A DNA stretch of 64,000 nt from Pontibacter sp. HSC-36F09 (GCF_024171605.1 NZ_JALKAA010000001.1:1054001-1118000); one strand, 5' to 3'. Shown: positions 35,642 through 45,884, numbered from the stretch's first letter. The notes: generated from the letters alone by a model not told the origin. Translations and numbers: made by a program.

Positions 35642-36091
35642 AGGGAAAATAACTGGGTGAAAAAGAAAATAAAAAAGCCTATGTATTGGTTAAAGAATTG
35701 AAATATTAAAATTGCATTATGTACTGCGGTAATCGTCGTGCATTAAACTAATGCATAGCCATTGAGATTCGCCCTAGTTGGTCGAATGTAGGTTAATAGG
35801 TAACAAGAAGGGGTATGTTGCTTACTTGAAGCTTCTGGGTTGGGATACGTGACTTATTCCGGAACTGTTTAAGAAATTGGATTAAAATCGAGGATTTTCT
35901 TTAACCAGATGTTGAGAAATGCAGGAGATAAGATTTTGGCGGATAATTATTTTAGGACGAATTAAATTGTACTTTAAAGCCAAGCAAAAAAGCAGCCCCT
36001 CTCGGAGCTGCTTTTTCTGTTGTATCATCTAAAACGTGAAGCTTCCATCAGACGGCAGCTTCATCCTTCTAACCGAAGAAAAGGACCATCA
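35642..36091. other. Intergenic region between lipoprotein gene and terC
   Basis: About 450 bases, AT-rich, with the AGCAGC-type terminator near its right end. Short open frames on the plus strand near 36020-36270 read through terC antisense and look spurious. Nothing else recognised. Confidence 0.6.
35985..36016 (-). terminator. Terminator of terC (AGCAGC type)
   Basis: On the minus strand AGCAGCTCC...GGGGCTGCT followed by TTTTTTG (36012-35985), 76 bases past the terC stop. Confidence 0.8.
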
Positions 36092-37030
36092 CTACATCCC
36101 CTGCCCGTTCATTCGATTGTCCTTCCTTGTTTTCACAAAAGACAAAACGATACTAAAGATCAGGATGATGGCGATCACCAGCAGGGATATGAAAGTAGGG
36201 ATCTTGAAAATATCGATCAATAGCATTTTCGTGCCTACAAATGTCAGTATGATGGCAAGACCGTAGGACAGGTAAACAAAACGGTCTACTACGTGGGCGA
36301 GGGCGAAATACAGCGAACGCAGTCCCAGGATGGCGAAAACGTTAGAGGTATAAACGATGAACTGGTCCTGCGTAATGGCAAGTATAGCCGGAATGCTGTC
36401 CACAGCAAAGATCAGGTCGGTGGTTTCGATCAGTATCAGTACCAAGAACAAAGGAGTTGCAAGCCGCTTGCCGTCGACTTTTACGAAAAACTTGTCGCCA
36501 TGCAATTGGTTTGTCACTGGCATCACCCTCCTGAAAAACTTGATAACCGGGTTGTTTTCCGGATCGATTGACGTGCCCTTATTCGTAAACATTTTGTATC
36601 CGGTATAGATCAGGAAGGCACCAAAAATGTAAATAGTCCAGTGAAACTTCTCGATGAGGGCAACGCCAGCGAAAATAAAGATCACGCGCATGACCAGCGC
36701 CCCGAGGATACCCCAAAACAGGATCTTGTGCTGATAGATGGCAGGTATACCGAAATAACCAAAAACAAGCACAAACACGAAGATATTGTCTACACTCAGC
36801 GATTTCTCAATAAGGTAACCGGTCAGAAACTCTACCGCTTTCGCCTCACCAAACCAGTAATAGATAAGCCCGTTAAAAGTTAATGCAAGGCTGATCCAGA
36901 CGCCTGACCAGGTCAGGGCTTCTTTTACAGAAACTACGTGTGCCTTCCGGTTAAAAACCCCCAGGTCAAGGGCAAGCATAAGCAGCACGAATACGTTGAA
37001 CCCAATCCAAAATGAAGCATTTACTTCCAT
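36092..37030 (-). CDS. TerC/Alx family integral membrane protein
   Basis: 312 residues with eight or nine membrane helices. TerC family marks: NRKAHVVSVKEALTWSGVW near 27-45, EYLVEKSLSVDNIFVFV-type LIEKSLSVDNIFVFVLVF at 72-89 and FAVDSIPAILAITQDQFIVYTSNVFAILGLRSLYF near 207-241. The acidic SVDN and AVDS motifs are thought to bind metal; Alx/TerC relatives act in Mn2+ homeostasis and metallation of exported proteins. Substrate here is inferred from the family. Confidence 0.95.
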   Translation of the reverse strand: MEVNASFWIGFNVFVLLMLALDLGVFNRKAHVVSVKEALTWSGVWISLALTFNGLIYYWFGEAKAVEFLTGYLIEKSLSVDNIFVFVLVFGYFGIPAIYQHKILFWGILGALVMRVIFIFAGVALIEKFHWTIYIFGAFLIYTGYKMFTNKGTSIDPENNPVIKFFRRVMPVTNQLHGDKFFVKVDGKRLATPLFLVLILIETTDLIFAVDSIPAILAITQDQFIVYTSNVFAILGLRSLYFALAHVVDRFVYLSYGLAIILTFVGTKMLLIDIFKIPTFISLLVIAIILIFSIVLSFVKTRKDNRMNGQGM

Positions 37031-37267
37031 AAGTGTTTATATAATTAAAGTTAAGCTACAGCGCTTATAAGGTGTTTGTTAAAAGCAAGACCTGTTTTGT
37101 TTACAAATTTAATCAGAACGGGTTCTAAGCACATGATGTTTTTAACTACAGGCACCAAAACAAGATAGAAAACACGAAAAGCAGCCTAAACAGCAACTAC
37201 TTTTCCTTAAACTAATAGTAGCTATAGAAGAATAGGTGTATAAAGTATATGAGGTCTCATTGTAAAA

Positions 37268-37300
37268 CTAAAAAGCAGCCCCAATTGGAGCTGCTTTTGC
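37268..37300 (-). terminator. Terminator of fumC (AGCAGC type)
   Basis: Near-perfect palindrome on the minus strand: AGCAGCTCC-AATT-GGGGCTGCT followed by TTTTT (37295-37268), 22 bases past the fumC stop. Confidence 0.85.
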
Positions 37301-37321
37301 TTTGTAAGTCAGATGTATTTT

Positions 37322-38719
37322 TTACTTCTTCAAGCTGCCGATCATATCTTCCGGCTTCACCCACTCGTCGTACTGCTCGTTTGTCAGCAATTCGAGTGCG
37401 ATGGCCGCCTGGCGTAGGGTAGTCCCTTCTTTGTGGGCTTTCTTCGCGATTTTGGCAGCATTATCGTAACCGATATGCGGGTTTAGGGCCGTTACCAGCA
37501 TCAGGGAGTTCTCGAGGTTCTCTTTAATGCGGGCCGTGTTCGGCTCTATACCTACAGCACAATGCTTGTCGAACGAGTCGCAGGCGTCGCCGATCAGTTG
37601 GGCGCTCATCAGCAGGTTGTAGATCATCACCGGCTTGAACACGTTCAGCTCGAAATGGCCGTTCATGCCACCAACTGAGATTGCCACGTCGTTGCCAATT
37701 ACCTGGGCACATACCATGGTCATAGCCTCGGCTTGCGTTGGGTTTACTTTGCCTGGCATGATAGATGATCCTGGCTCGTTTTCAGGTATAAGAATCTCGG
37801 CTATACCTGAGCGCGGACCAGAAGCCAGCAAACGAATGTCATTAGCGATCTTCATCAGCGACACAGCCAGTTGCTTCAGGGCGCCGGAGGTTTCTACCAT
37901 GGCGTCATGCGCGGCAAGTGCCTCGAACTTATTGGGAGCCGTACGGAACTCATGGCCAGCGTACTTGGATATCTTCTCAGCAACCAGCTCTGCATAGCCA
38001 GCTGGTGTGTTCAGGCCTGTACCCACGGCAGAGCCGCCCAGCGCGAGGTCTTTCAGGTGGTCCAGCGTGTTGTTCAGCGCCTTCATACCATACTCCAACT
38101 GCTTCACGTAACCAGACAGTTCCTGGCCCAGTGTCAGTGGCGTGGCGTCCATCAGGTGCGTACGACCGATTTTCACTACATCCATAAACTCCTCAGACTT
38201 CGCCTGCAGCGTGTCGTGCAGTTTCTTCACCATGGGCAACGTGTGCTCCACCACCTTCTTATAAGCGGCAATGTGCATGGCTGTCGGGAAGGTATCATTA
38301 GAAGACTGCGACTTGTTCACGTCGTCGTTCGGATGGATCTTCTTTTTCTCATCCATCAGGTTGCCGCCCAGCACTACGTGCGCACGGTTGGCCACCACTT
38401 CGTTCACGTTCATGTTCGACTGCGTGCCCGAGCCTGTCTGCCATACCACCAGCGGAAACTGGTCGTCGAGCTTGCCTGCCAGAATCTCGTCGCATACCTG
38501 CGAGATAATGTCTGCTTTGTCCTGCGCCAGCACACCCAGCTCGGCATTGGCCTGTGCCGCCGATTTTTTAAGGATAGCGAAGGCCTCAATTACCTCTTTC
38601 GGCATCTGCTGACCACCGATCGTGAAGTTTTCTTTTGAGCGCTGTGTCTGCGCGCCCCAGTATTTGTCGGCAGGCACCTCAATCGGGCCCATCGTGTCTT
38701 TCTCTACGCGAACTTGCAT
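37322..38719 (-). CDS. fumC: Fumarate hydratase, class II
   Basis: 465-residue iron-independent fumarase of the TCA cycle. The fumarate lyase signature [13 protein letters not shown] is intact near 320-332, with [12 protein letters not shown] near 98-109 and [23 protein letters not shown] near 131-153. Full length. Its -7 element (TAGTTTTG) lies 41 bases upstream and an efficient terminator follows, so it is a single-gene unit. Confidence 0.97.
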   Translation of the reverse strand: MQVRVEKDTMGPIEVPADKYWGAQTQRSKENFTIGGQQMPKEVIEAFAILKKSAAQANAELGVLAQDKADIISQVCDEILAGKLDDQFPLVVWQTGSGTQSNMNVNEVVANRAHVVLGGNLMDEKKKIHPNDDVNKSQSSNDTFPTAMHIAAYKKVVEHTLPMVKKLHDTLQAKSEEFMDVVKIGRTHLMDATPLTLGQELSGYVKQLEYGMKALNNTLDHLKDLALGGSAVGTGLNTPAGYAELVAEKISKYAGHEFRTAPNKFEALAAHDAMVETSGALKQLAVSLMKIANDIRLLASGPRSGIAEILIPENEPGSSIMPGKVNPTQAEAMTMVCAQVIGNDVAISVGGMNGHFELNVFKPVMIYNLLMSAQLIGDACDSFDKHCAVGIEPNTARIKENLENSLMLVTALNPHIGYDNAAKIAKKAHKEGTTLRQAAIALELLTNEQYDEWVKPEDMIGSLKK

Positions 38720-38759
38720 ATCGTTTATACTTAGGTTTAAAGGATCAGTTTAACTCCGG

Positions 38760-38767
38760 CAAAACTA
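38760..38767 (-). promoter_or_regulatory. -7 promoter element of fumC
   Basis: CAAAACTA on plus reads TAGTTTTG on minus (TAnnTTTG), 41 bases before the fumC ATG. Confidence 0.45.
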
Positions 38768-38829
38768 CGAAAATATTCTTTCACGGCCGCTGTACAGGTA
38801 TAATCAGGGTATGGCCTATACCTACCTGT

Positions 38830-39546
38830 TTATCGGATCACGCGCTTGCCCGAGCGGTCGGACAAAAGGGCAATCATATCTAAGGGCACAGGCTTCAGGT
38901 AAGATGTGTTCAGGATGGTCTGGTCTTCGAACGTGATGAGGTACCCGCCCTCCTCACTCAGGTAGTGGATGCTCTCGATCGCGCTGTGCGGGTAGGTGCG
39001 CTCCTGGTTGAGCATGTTGGTCAACTGCACCTGGTTTTCGTCTACGTTCACATGCCAGCGCATGGCAAACCAAAGCACCACTACCGAGATACCCAGCATG
39101 AAAGCAAACAGGATACGGTAGATACGGGTGGAGCGAATCCCTTCCTGCTGGATCAGGTATTGTCTGTACAGGTCCAGGTCCTGGCTAAGGAGCGTGCTCT
39201 GTGAGAGTCGCAGCGGCAGCAGCGCCGTGGTGAGACCCAGCAGCAGGCCAGGCGCAAAGAAGGCCTTGAAATTGGGCGTCAGCACAAACATGTGCTCCGA
39301 GGATAGGTGCAGTATGCTGGCGAGCATGGCCAGCGCCCCTGCAAAGAACACGGAGAGCACCGAGGCAAAAACAAAGTAGGCAATTGTCAGTTGCCATTCT
39401 TTCTTCTGCATGTAGCGCGACTCGTCGGCGCTTATGGAAGCCTTCTGCCCTGCCGGTGATAGCCGGCGCAGCGCATAGCGCAGCACAGGCAGGAGTACAG
39501 CCACAGCTATGAAACTCAACAGCAGGCTTTTCAGAATATCTATCAT
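38830..39546 (-). CDS. Hypothetical membrane protein
   Basis: 238 residues. Four hydrophobic helices (about 5-25, 57-80, 92-110, 144-163), then a soluble C-terminal region (about 165-238) with a short beta-strand pattern such as GGYLITFEDQTILNTSYLKP. No family recognised. Same strand as fumC but more than 100 bases upstream of it. Confidence 0.75.
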   Translation of the reverse strand: MIDILKSLLLSFIAVAVLLPVLRYALRRLSPAGQKASISADESRYMQKKEWQLTIAYFVFASVLSVFFAGALAMLASILHLSSEHMFVLTPNFKAFFAPGLLLGLTTALLPLRLSQSTLLSQDLDLYRQYLIQQEGIRSTRIYRILFAFMLGISVVVLWFAMRWHVNVDENQVQLTNMLNQERTYPHSAIESIHYLSEEGGYLITFEDQTILNTSYLKPVPLDMIALLSDRSGKRVIR

Positions 39547-39813
39547 GGTAAAAAGATGTTTAATGTAAAATTAACACGCAAAGCCCAATTTCCTGTATTT
39601 AATTCGGCATTATCCATTTAATTATAGATAACTCAGGTATAACCAAGGGCTGGCTCGCAGTGCCGCCACCTCTGGATTTTAAGCCCCCTAAATGTTGCAG
39701 GGGTTACAATAAATTCGTTATTTTTGATGACCTAACCATTGAACTAAGTGCTGCTGCCGGCCGTTGTTTTGCGCAAGGCCGGTGTTTTTTTGAATAGCCT
39801 GTTCATTTCATTT

Positions 39814-42753
39814 ATGAAACTTTCCAAACTGGTAGCGTTTGTCCGGGAGTATCTGATCGCGATCTCGTCTTTTCTGCTTATTTTTCTGTTAACACTTTTT
39901 ATTTACTCAGAGACGAAGAAGAAGGCGCTGGAGCGAAACGAAAAACTCTTCGAACTAAAGGCAGTACAGGCTACTCAGGCACTGGAACTGCGCATGCGCG
40001 ACTATACCCAGATACTGGTGGGGGCGAAGGCTCTTTTCGTGGCATCCGACACAATTACCCGCGAAGACTGGGCACAATATTACAGGACGCTGAAGCTGGA
40101 GGAAAACTATCCTGGCATACAGGGCGTGGGCTATACCCATTTTGTGAAACCCGAAGAGTTGCCTGCCCATATCAGCCGCTTTCGCAAGGAAGGTTTCAAG
40201 GATTATGCTATCCGTCCGGACAACCCCCGTTCTACCTATACCTCCATCATATACCTGGAGCCGCTCGACAAACGCAACCGGCGGGCCATAGGCTACGACA
40301 TGTTCAGCGACTCGACACGGCGCTCGGCCATGCAGATGGCCCGTGATACCCGCAAACCGGCACTGTCTGGCAAGGTAAGGCTCGTGCAGGAAACAGGAGT
40401 GGACGAGCAGGCCGGCTTCCTGATCTACCTGCCCATTTATGAGGACAATGCCGAGCCCGAATCCATCAAGGAGCGCCAGCGGCTGATCAAAGGGTACGTT
40501 TACAGTCCTTTCCGGGCCGAAGACCTGATGTTGGCTGTGTGGGGGAGTAATTACCGCGACCTGGATATAGAAGTGTACGATGGCACTGGCTTGGGAAAAG
40601 AAGACCTGCTTTTCAATACAGACAGCGTGTTGCATTATCATGCTGCTAAAAAACCGGAGCTTGACATGCTGAGTACCCTGAGCATCGGCAATCAGACATG
40701 GCGCGTGTACTTTTCTGCCAAGCCCTCGTTTGCGCGCTCCGCCGATACTGAACTACCTTACTTTATTTTGCTGGGTGGTACCATCATCAGTTTGCTGATG
40801 TTCTTCATCATCTGGTCGCTCATCAATACGCGCCGCTCCAACAGCCTCAAACAGACGATTACCGACAATGCCACGGCGGCCCTGTTTATCATCGACGCAG
40901 ATGGCATTTGTACCTTTATGAACCCGGCCGCAGAAGAAATGACCGGCTTTGACTTCTCGGAGATGCAGAACAAGTCGCTGCACAAGATGGTGCACCACAC
41001 CAGGCCGGACGGCACGCCATACCCCGCATCAGATTGCCCACTGCTCAGTGCGCTGCGTAACGGGGTGAAGTCGAAGGGAGTGTACGAGGAGGTATTCGTG
41101 CGTAAAGACGGCAGCTTTTTCGACGTATCCTGTGCAGTTCACCTGATCAAAGACGGCAGCCGCGAGGCCTATGCTATCATTGAGGTGCAGGACATTACAG
41201 AAGAGAAGCGAGCTCAGCAAGCTATTATTGAGAGTGAGGCCCGCTTCCGTACAATGGCCGACAACGCCCCCGTGATCATCACCATCCTCGACATCTGGAA
41301 GCAGAGCGTGTATGTGAACAAGCAGTGGCTTGACTTTAGCGGGCAGAACTTCGAAGACAGCATCAACTTCGGCTGGCAGCAGATCATCCATCCGCAGGAC
41401 ATGCCGGGCTTTGATGAGCAGTATAACAGCGCCCTTGCCTCAGAAAGCGATTTCAGTATAGAGGTGCGCATGCGTCGTCATGATGGGCAGTACCGCTGGA
41501 TGGTGGTGACCTGCACGCCGCGCGTCGGTACTAATGGAGACTTCCTGGGGCATATCAGTTCGGCCATCGATATTACGGATATAAAAGAGGCGGACCGCAA
41601 AGTGAAGCAGAATGCCGAGCTGCTCCAGAAGCTATTCCTTGAGGTGCCGGCCTTGGTAGGGCTTGTGCGCGCCTCGGACCAGCAGTACCTGTTGGCCAAT
41701 CCGCTTTATCGTAAGCTGTTCGGTAACCGCCTGCTGGTAGGCAAAACGCTGCGCGAGGCCCATCCCGAACTGGAGTACCGGGGTGTATTGGAGGAGATAA
41801 AGAAGGTATTTGGAACCAGCTCCCCTTATGTAGGCAAGGAAGTGTCCCTCATGGTGGATAACCACAACAACGGCAGCCTGACGCAAGGTTATTTCAACAT
41901 CGTGATACAGCCGCTCATGGATGCGAAGGGCAAACCGGAGGCAGTGCTCATTTTTGCGGTGGAGGTAACAGAATTGGTAAAGGCCCGCACCAAGCTCGTG
42001 TCGACCAATGAGGAGCTCAGCCTGAAAAACATGGAGCTGCTGCGCACCAACAACGACCTCGACAACTTCGTCTACACCGCCTCGCACGACCTGAAGTCTC
42101 CGATTGCCAATATGGAGGGTCTGTCCAACCTGCTGCGCGACATCCTGGAAGGCAAGCTGGAGGGCGAAGACAAGCAGCTGCTTGACATGCTGGCAGACGC
42201 GATCGACAAGCTGAAACGGACCATTGCCGACCTGGCAGAGATCACCAAAGTGCAGAAAGGGTTGCACGCCAAAGTGGAGCCACTGGAGTTTGAGCACATA
42301 TTGCAGGATGTGATGCTGGATATTGACAGTCTCGCAAAGGAGTCGAATGCGAATGTGCAGGTAGATTTCCAGGTGAAGAATCTGCTGTATGCCCGCAAGA
42401 ACCTGCGTAGCATCATTTACAACCTAGTGTCTAATGCACTCAAGTACCGTAAGCCGGATCAGGCGCCGGAGGTGCACATCAGCACCTATATGGAAGATGA
42501 TTATGTGGTGCTGCGCGTACAGGACAATGGGCTTGGCATCAAAAAAGGACAGGAGCAAAAGCTCTTTAACATGTTTAAGCGCCTGCACAATCACGTAGAA
42601 GGCACAGGTATAGGCCTGTACATTGTGAAGCGGATTATTGAAAACAATGGCGGCCGCATAGAGCTGGAAAGCGAATTGGGACAAGGTACCACCTTCAGGG
42701 TATACTTTAAGCAGGTGCCGGTAGAAGAAGCGGTAAAACCAGAACAGGTATAG
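39814..42753 (+). CDS. CHASE-PAS hybrid sensor histidine kinase
   Basis: 979-residue inner-membrane sensor kinase. Order: membrane helix at about 13-33, periplasmic CHASE domain at about 55-280 (SIIYLEPLDKRNRRAIGYDM is typical), second helix near 310-335, three PAS/PAC domains (about 345-470, 475-600, 610-730), HisKA dimerisation domain with the phospho-acceptor H758 in TASHDLKSP, and a C-terminal HATPase_c domain with N-box NLVSNALKYR, G1 DNGLGI and G2 GTGIGLYIVKR. CHASE domains sense small extracellular molecules such as cytokinin-like ligands in plants; the bacterial ligand is unknown. No response regulator is adjacent. Start at the ATG at 39814; an earlier in-frame codon at 39748 adds 22 unlikely residues. 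Confidence 0.92.
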   Translation: MKLSKLVAFVREYLIAISSFLLIFLLTLFIYSETKKKALERNEKLFELKAVQATQALELRMRDYTQILVGAKALFVASDTITREDWAQYYRTLKLEENYPGIQGVGYTHFVKPEELPAHISRFRKEGFKDYAIRPDNPRSTYTSIIYLEPLDKRNRRAIGYDMFSDSTRRSAMQMARDTRKPALSGKVRLVQETGVDEQAGFLIYLPIYEDNAEPESIKERQRLIKGYVYSPFRAEDLMLAVWGSNYRDLDIEVYDGTGLGKEDLLFNTDSVLHYHAAKKPELDMLSTLSIGNQTWRVYFSAKPSFARSADTELPYFILLGGTIISLLMFFIIWSLINTRRSNSLKQTITDNATAALFIIDADGICTFMNPAAEEMTGFDFSEMQNKSLHKMVHHTRPDGTPYPASDCPLLSALRNGVKSKGVYEEVFVRKDGSFFDVSCAVHLIKDGSREAYAIIEVQDITEEKRAQQAIIESEARFRTMADNAPVIITILDIWKQSVYVNKQWLDFSGQNFEDSINFGWQQIIHPQDMPGFDEQYNSALASESDFSIEVRMRRHDGQYRWMVVTCTPRVGTNGDFLGHISSAIDITDIKEADRKVKQNAELLQKLFLEVPALVGLVRASDQQYLLANPLYRKLFGNRLLVGKTLREAHPELEYRGVLEEIKKVFGTSSPYVGKEVSLMVDNHNNGSLTQGYFNIVIQPLMDAKGKPEAVLIFAVEVTELVKARTKLVSTNEELSLKNMELLRTNNDLDNFVYTASHDLKSPIANMEGLSNLLRDILEGKLEGEDKQLLDMLADAIDKLKRTIADLAEITKVQKGLHAKVEPLEFEHILQDVMLDIDSLAKESNANVQVDFQVKNLLYARKNLRSIIYNLVSNALKYRKPDQAPEVHISTYMEDDYVVLRVQDNGLGIKKGQEQKLFNMFKRLHNHVEGTGIGLYIVKRIIENNGGRIELESELGQGTTFRVYFKQVPVEEAVKPEQV

Positions 42754-42822
42754 CACTCCTTTTTAATCAATTTAAGAACACGTCAGCCCGAATTCAAAAG
42801 GGCTGCATAGGTATAAAGCTGA

Positions 42823-44208
42823 ATGGCTAAAATCAAAACTTCTTATTTCTGCCAGAACTGCGGGGCGCAGTCAGCCAAGTGGATTGGCAAATGCCCTGCC
42901 TGCGGCGAGTGGAACACCTACGTGGAGGAAGTGGTGCAGCGCGAAGAGCTCACCCCTACCAGCGTATGGAAAGTAGGCAATACCAGCAGTTCGGCGCAGG
43001 TGGCCAACAAGCCTAAACCCATTGCCGACATCAACTACCAGGAGCAACAGCGCATCCAGACCGTAGACCAGGAACTGAACCGGGTGTTGGGCGGCGGCAT
43101 TGTGCCGGGCTCCATGGTGCTGATAGGCGGCGAGCCAGGTATAGGCAAGTCCACGCTGATGCTGCAGATTGCCCTGAGCCTGACGGGGCTGCGGGTGCTG
43201 TATGTGAGCGGCGAGGAAAGTGAGCACCAAATCAAAATGCGGGCTGAGCGCCTCAATGCCCAGACCTCCGACTGCTTCATCCTGACCGAAACCGGCACCC
43301 AGAACATCTTCAAACAAATAGAGCAGTTGCGCCCGCAGGTACTTATCATCGACTCCATCCAGACGCTGCATTCATCCTTCATAGAGGCCGGGGCGGGCAG
43401 CGTGAGCCAGGTGCGCGAATGTACAGCGGAGTTGCTGAAGTTCGCCAAAGAAAGTGGTACGCCCGTTTTCCTGATCGGGCACATCACCAAAGAAGGCAAC
43501 CTGGCCGGGCCTAAGATACTGGAGCACATGGTGGACACGGTACTGACCTTCGAGGGCGACCGCCACATGACCTACCGCATTCTGCGCACCTCCAAGAATC
43601 GTTTTGGCTCTACTTCTGAGCTAGGCATTTACGAAATGCTGGGCACAGGCCTGCGAGAAGTGAGCAACCCGTCTGAGATACTGATTTCGCAGCGTGAGGA
43701 TGCATTCAGTGGTATAGCTATTGGCGCGACGCTGGAAGGTAACCGCCCTTTGCTGATCGAGGTGCAAAGCCTGGTAACGCCTGCCACTTACGGCACGCCA
43801 CAGCGCACCAGCACCGGCTTCGACGGCAAGCGTCTGAACATGCTGCTGGCCGTGCTGGAGAAACGTGGCGGGTATAGACTCGGTGCACAGGACGTGTTTC
43901 TGAACATAGCCGGCGGCCTGAAGGTGGAAGACCCCGCGCTTGACCTGGCCGTGTGCGCCTCCATCCTCTCTTCTTTCGAGGACATTGCCATACCCAGCAC
44001 CTCGTGTTTTGCAGCGGAAGTAGGCCTTGGCGGCGAGGTGCGGGCTGTAAACCGTATCGAAAACCGTATTACCGAAGCCGAGAAGCTGGGCTTCCGGGAC
44101 ATCTACATCTCCAAGTACAACAAGAAAGGCGTGGAGCTGAGCAAGTTTTCGATTAACGTGCACGCTTTTGGACGATTGGAGGAAGTGTTTGCCTCCCTGT
44201 TTGGTTAG
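42823..44208 (+). CDS. radA: DNA repair protein RadA
   Basis: 461-residue RecA-like branch migration and recombination helicase. N-terminal zinc finger CQNCGAQSAKWIGKCPAC (9-26), Walker A GEPGIGKST near 104-112, Walker B VLIIDSIQT near 174-182, the RadA-specific KNRFG motif (SKNRFGSTSELG) near 254-265 and a C-terminal Lon-like domain. Full length. Starts 70 bases after the histidine kinase, without an evident terminator between them, though a functional link is not obvious. Confidence 0.96.
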   Translation: MAKIKTSYFCQNCGAQSAKWIGKCPACGEWNTYVEEVVQREELTPTSVWKVGNTSSSAQVANKPKPIADINYQEQQRIQTVDQELNRVLGGGIVPGSMVLIGGEPGIGKSTLMLQIALSLTGLRVLYVSGEESEHQIKMRAERLNAQTSDCFILTETGTQNIFKQIEQLRPQVLIIDSIQTLHSSFIEAGAGSVSQVRECTAELLKFAKESGTPVFLIGHITKEGNLAGPKILEHMVDTVLTFEGDRHMTYRILRTSKNRFGSTSELGIYEMLGTGLREVSNPSEILISQREDAFSGIAIGATLEGNRPLLIEVQSLVTPATYGTPQRTSTGFDGKRLNMLLAVLEKRGGYRLGAQDVFLNIAGGLKVEDPALDLAVCASILSSFEDIAIPSTSCFAAEVGLGGEVRAVNRIENRITEAEKLGFRDIYISKYNKKGVELSKFSINVHAFGRLEEVFASLFG

Positions 44209-44296
44209 AATTGTGCTTTAAGCAGGAAGGATTTCTATCTTTCGTATAACTTTTAGGGCAGCGTTGGGATTTGGAATTATATTCTATATAATTAAT

Positions 44297-44364
44297 GTTG
44301 AGTGCGTTAGCTGAGCGGTTACCCGTCCTGGACGGGGAGATCGGATTTGCGGCTAACTCAACCA
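44297..44364 (+). other. tRNA-like inverted-repeat element (possible structured RNA or tRNA relic)
   Basis: GTTGAGT (44297-44303) and ACTCAAC (44356-44362) are perfect 7-base arms; GTTAGC (44306-44311) and GCTAAC (44352-44357) form a competing inner pair; a central hairpin CCCGTC/GACGGG lies at 44322-44336. The segment TTAGCTGAGCGGTTA looks like a tRNA D-arm and the right arm runs into CCA, but no T-loop (TTCRA) and no seven-base anticodon loop can be drawn. It lies just upstream of the TlpA-like gene. Confidence 0.4.
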
Positions 44365-44402
44365 AAATTAGATTCTATAAGACACCCCTACCCACTGTAC
44401 CT

Positions 44403-45818
44403 ATGAAACGGACGCTTACCCTATTGCTGGCATGCATGCTGGCAACGCATTGCCTGTTGGCTCAAAGTACCGTTACCATTACGGGAAAAGTTCAAAAAGG
44501 CCTGCAGGATGACATCTTCATCGCCTCCCTCCCCTCTTTATTATTTCCGGAAGAACAGCGCACATTTGCCGAGGTGAACAAGGGCCGTTTCAGGTTTGAG
44601 CTGCCCGTTAGCAAACCTATGACAGTTGAGCTGGTGTACGGCGACGAATCAGTGCCGCTATACCTGGAGCCGGGCTTTGAACTGCAGGTTTCGTTTGCAG
44701 CTGGCAAAATGCTCAAGACGCTGAAATACAGCGGACAGGGCGCCAACGAAAACAACTACCTGGCCTTGCATACCTATCGCTTCGACGAGGAGGAAGATTA
44801 CCAGACCCTGCCCGACAATGTGCGGCTTTCAGAACAGGCGTTTCTACAGTTTCTGGAATTCCGCAAGGAAGACCAGCTGGCCATCTTCGAAAAAAAGATA
44901 GAAGCCAAGCCGGTGAGCGAACATTTCCGGCAAATGATACTGGCTGAGATCGAATATAGCTACGCCAACGATCGCCTCACCTTTTTCGATATGCGCGAGC
45001 TGATGCGACTGCCAATGCAGCTTAGTCCTTCTGCCACCTACTTCGATTTCCTGGATGACCTGGAAATGGAGGGGCCTGCCAGTCTGGAGGCCATCAGCTT
45101 CCCGGCTTTTCTGCGCAACTACATCCGGTTTATAGGGCAGCAAGCCAAGCTGGAAACGAGCGACATACACTACTATAAAAAGGTGTACGATGAGGTGAGC
45201 TATACTTTGCAGGGGCCGGCGCGCGTAATGGCGCAAGCCTACCTCATACGCCTGTCGCTGCAGCAGGGCAACGTGCTGCACCTGCCCGCCATGCTGCAGG
45301 ATTTCAGCCAGAACGAAGGTATAGCCGCCGTGCACACCAACTTGTTGCGCCAGTACGAGAGCCACCCGGGCCTGGGTATAGGCAGCGCCGCTCCTGACTT
45401 CAGCCTGAAGGATATAAACGGGGAGCTGGTGTCGCTCAGCGATTTTAAAGGCAAGATTGTATACCTGAGTTTCTGGCGCACGGACTGTGGCCTGTGCATG
45501 GTAGAACAACCGCATGCGCAGGAACTGGCCCGAAAACTACAGCCCCACGACGTGGTGCTCATAAATATAGGAGTAGATGAAAACGAACAGGCCTGGCGCA
45601 ATGTGGTGCAGTCGAGAGGGTTTGGCGGCGTGCAGCTATACCTGAAGGGACAGGGCCACGAACTGGCCCGAAGGTATGGCCTCAAAGACGTGCCGGCTTA
45701 CTTCCTGATAGACGAAGATGGCACCATCCTGAGCACAAAGCCCCGTCGCCCCATAGACAGGGAAGTAGAAAAGGAAATTCTGCAGCATGTGATGAGCAAC
45801 CGCGCCTCCCGCAGGTAG
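44403..45818 (+). CDS. TlpA-like thioredoxin-fold disulfide reductase
   Basis: 471 residues. Signal peptide about 1-21 (ending LLAQ), an N-terminal beta-rich domain of DUF4369 type (about 22-110), a helical middle (about 115-320) and a C-terminal thioredoxin domain of the AhpC-TSA/TlpA type starting IGSAAPDFSLKDINGELVSL, with the redox motif CGLC in FWRTDCGLCMVE and cis-Pro in KDVPAYFLID. Expected periplasmic thiol-disulfide reductase, common in this phylum with unknown partners. The ATG at 44403 is the only start giving a signal peptide; the frame upstream to 44295 reads through the inverted-repeat element. Confidence 0.9.
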   Translation: MKRTLTLLLACMLATHCLLAQSTVTITGKVQKGLQDDIFIASLPSLLFPEEQRTFAEVNKGRFRFELPVSKPMTVELVYGDESVPLYLEPGFELQVSFAAGKMLKTLKYSGQGANENNYLALHTYRFDEEEDYQTLPDNVRLSEQAFLQFLEFRKEDQLAIFEKKIEAKPVSEHFRQMILAEIEYSYANDRLTFFDMRELMRLPMQLSPSATYFDFLDDLEMEGPASLEAISFPAFLRNYIRFIGQQAKLETSDIHYYKKVYDEVSYTLQGPARVMAQAYLIRLSLQQGNVLHLPAMLQDFSQNEGIAAVHTNLLRQYESHPGLGIGSAAPDFSLKDINGELVSLSDFKGKIVYLSFWRTDCGLCMVEQPHAQELARKLQPHDVVLINIGVDENEQAWRNVVQSRGFGGVQLYLKGQGHELARRYGLKDVPAYFLIDEDGTILSTKPRRPIDREVEKEILQHVMSNRASRR

Positions 45819-45846
45819 GCAGCTATGCCTTATACTTTTTCAAGAG

Positions 45847-45884
45847 CCGCCTGTCGCGTTAACGTGACAGGCGGTTTTGTTTTT
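45847..45884 (+). terminator. Strong rho-independent terminator
   Basis: CCGCCTGTC (45847-45855) and GACAGGCGG (45866-45874) with a ten-base loop, then TTTTGTTTTT. Confidence 0.9.

Noticed and set aside
37871..38638. 255-codon plus-strand open frame
   Set aside because: Antisense shadow of fumC.
44297..44364. A functional tRNA gene
   Set aside because: No TTCRA T-loop, no seven-base anticodon loop with T33, and the length is about 68 bases. Kept only as a tRNA-like element.
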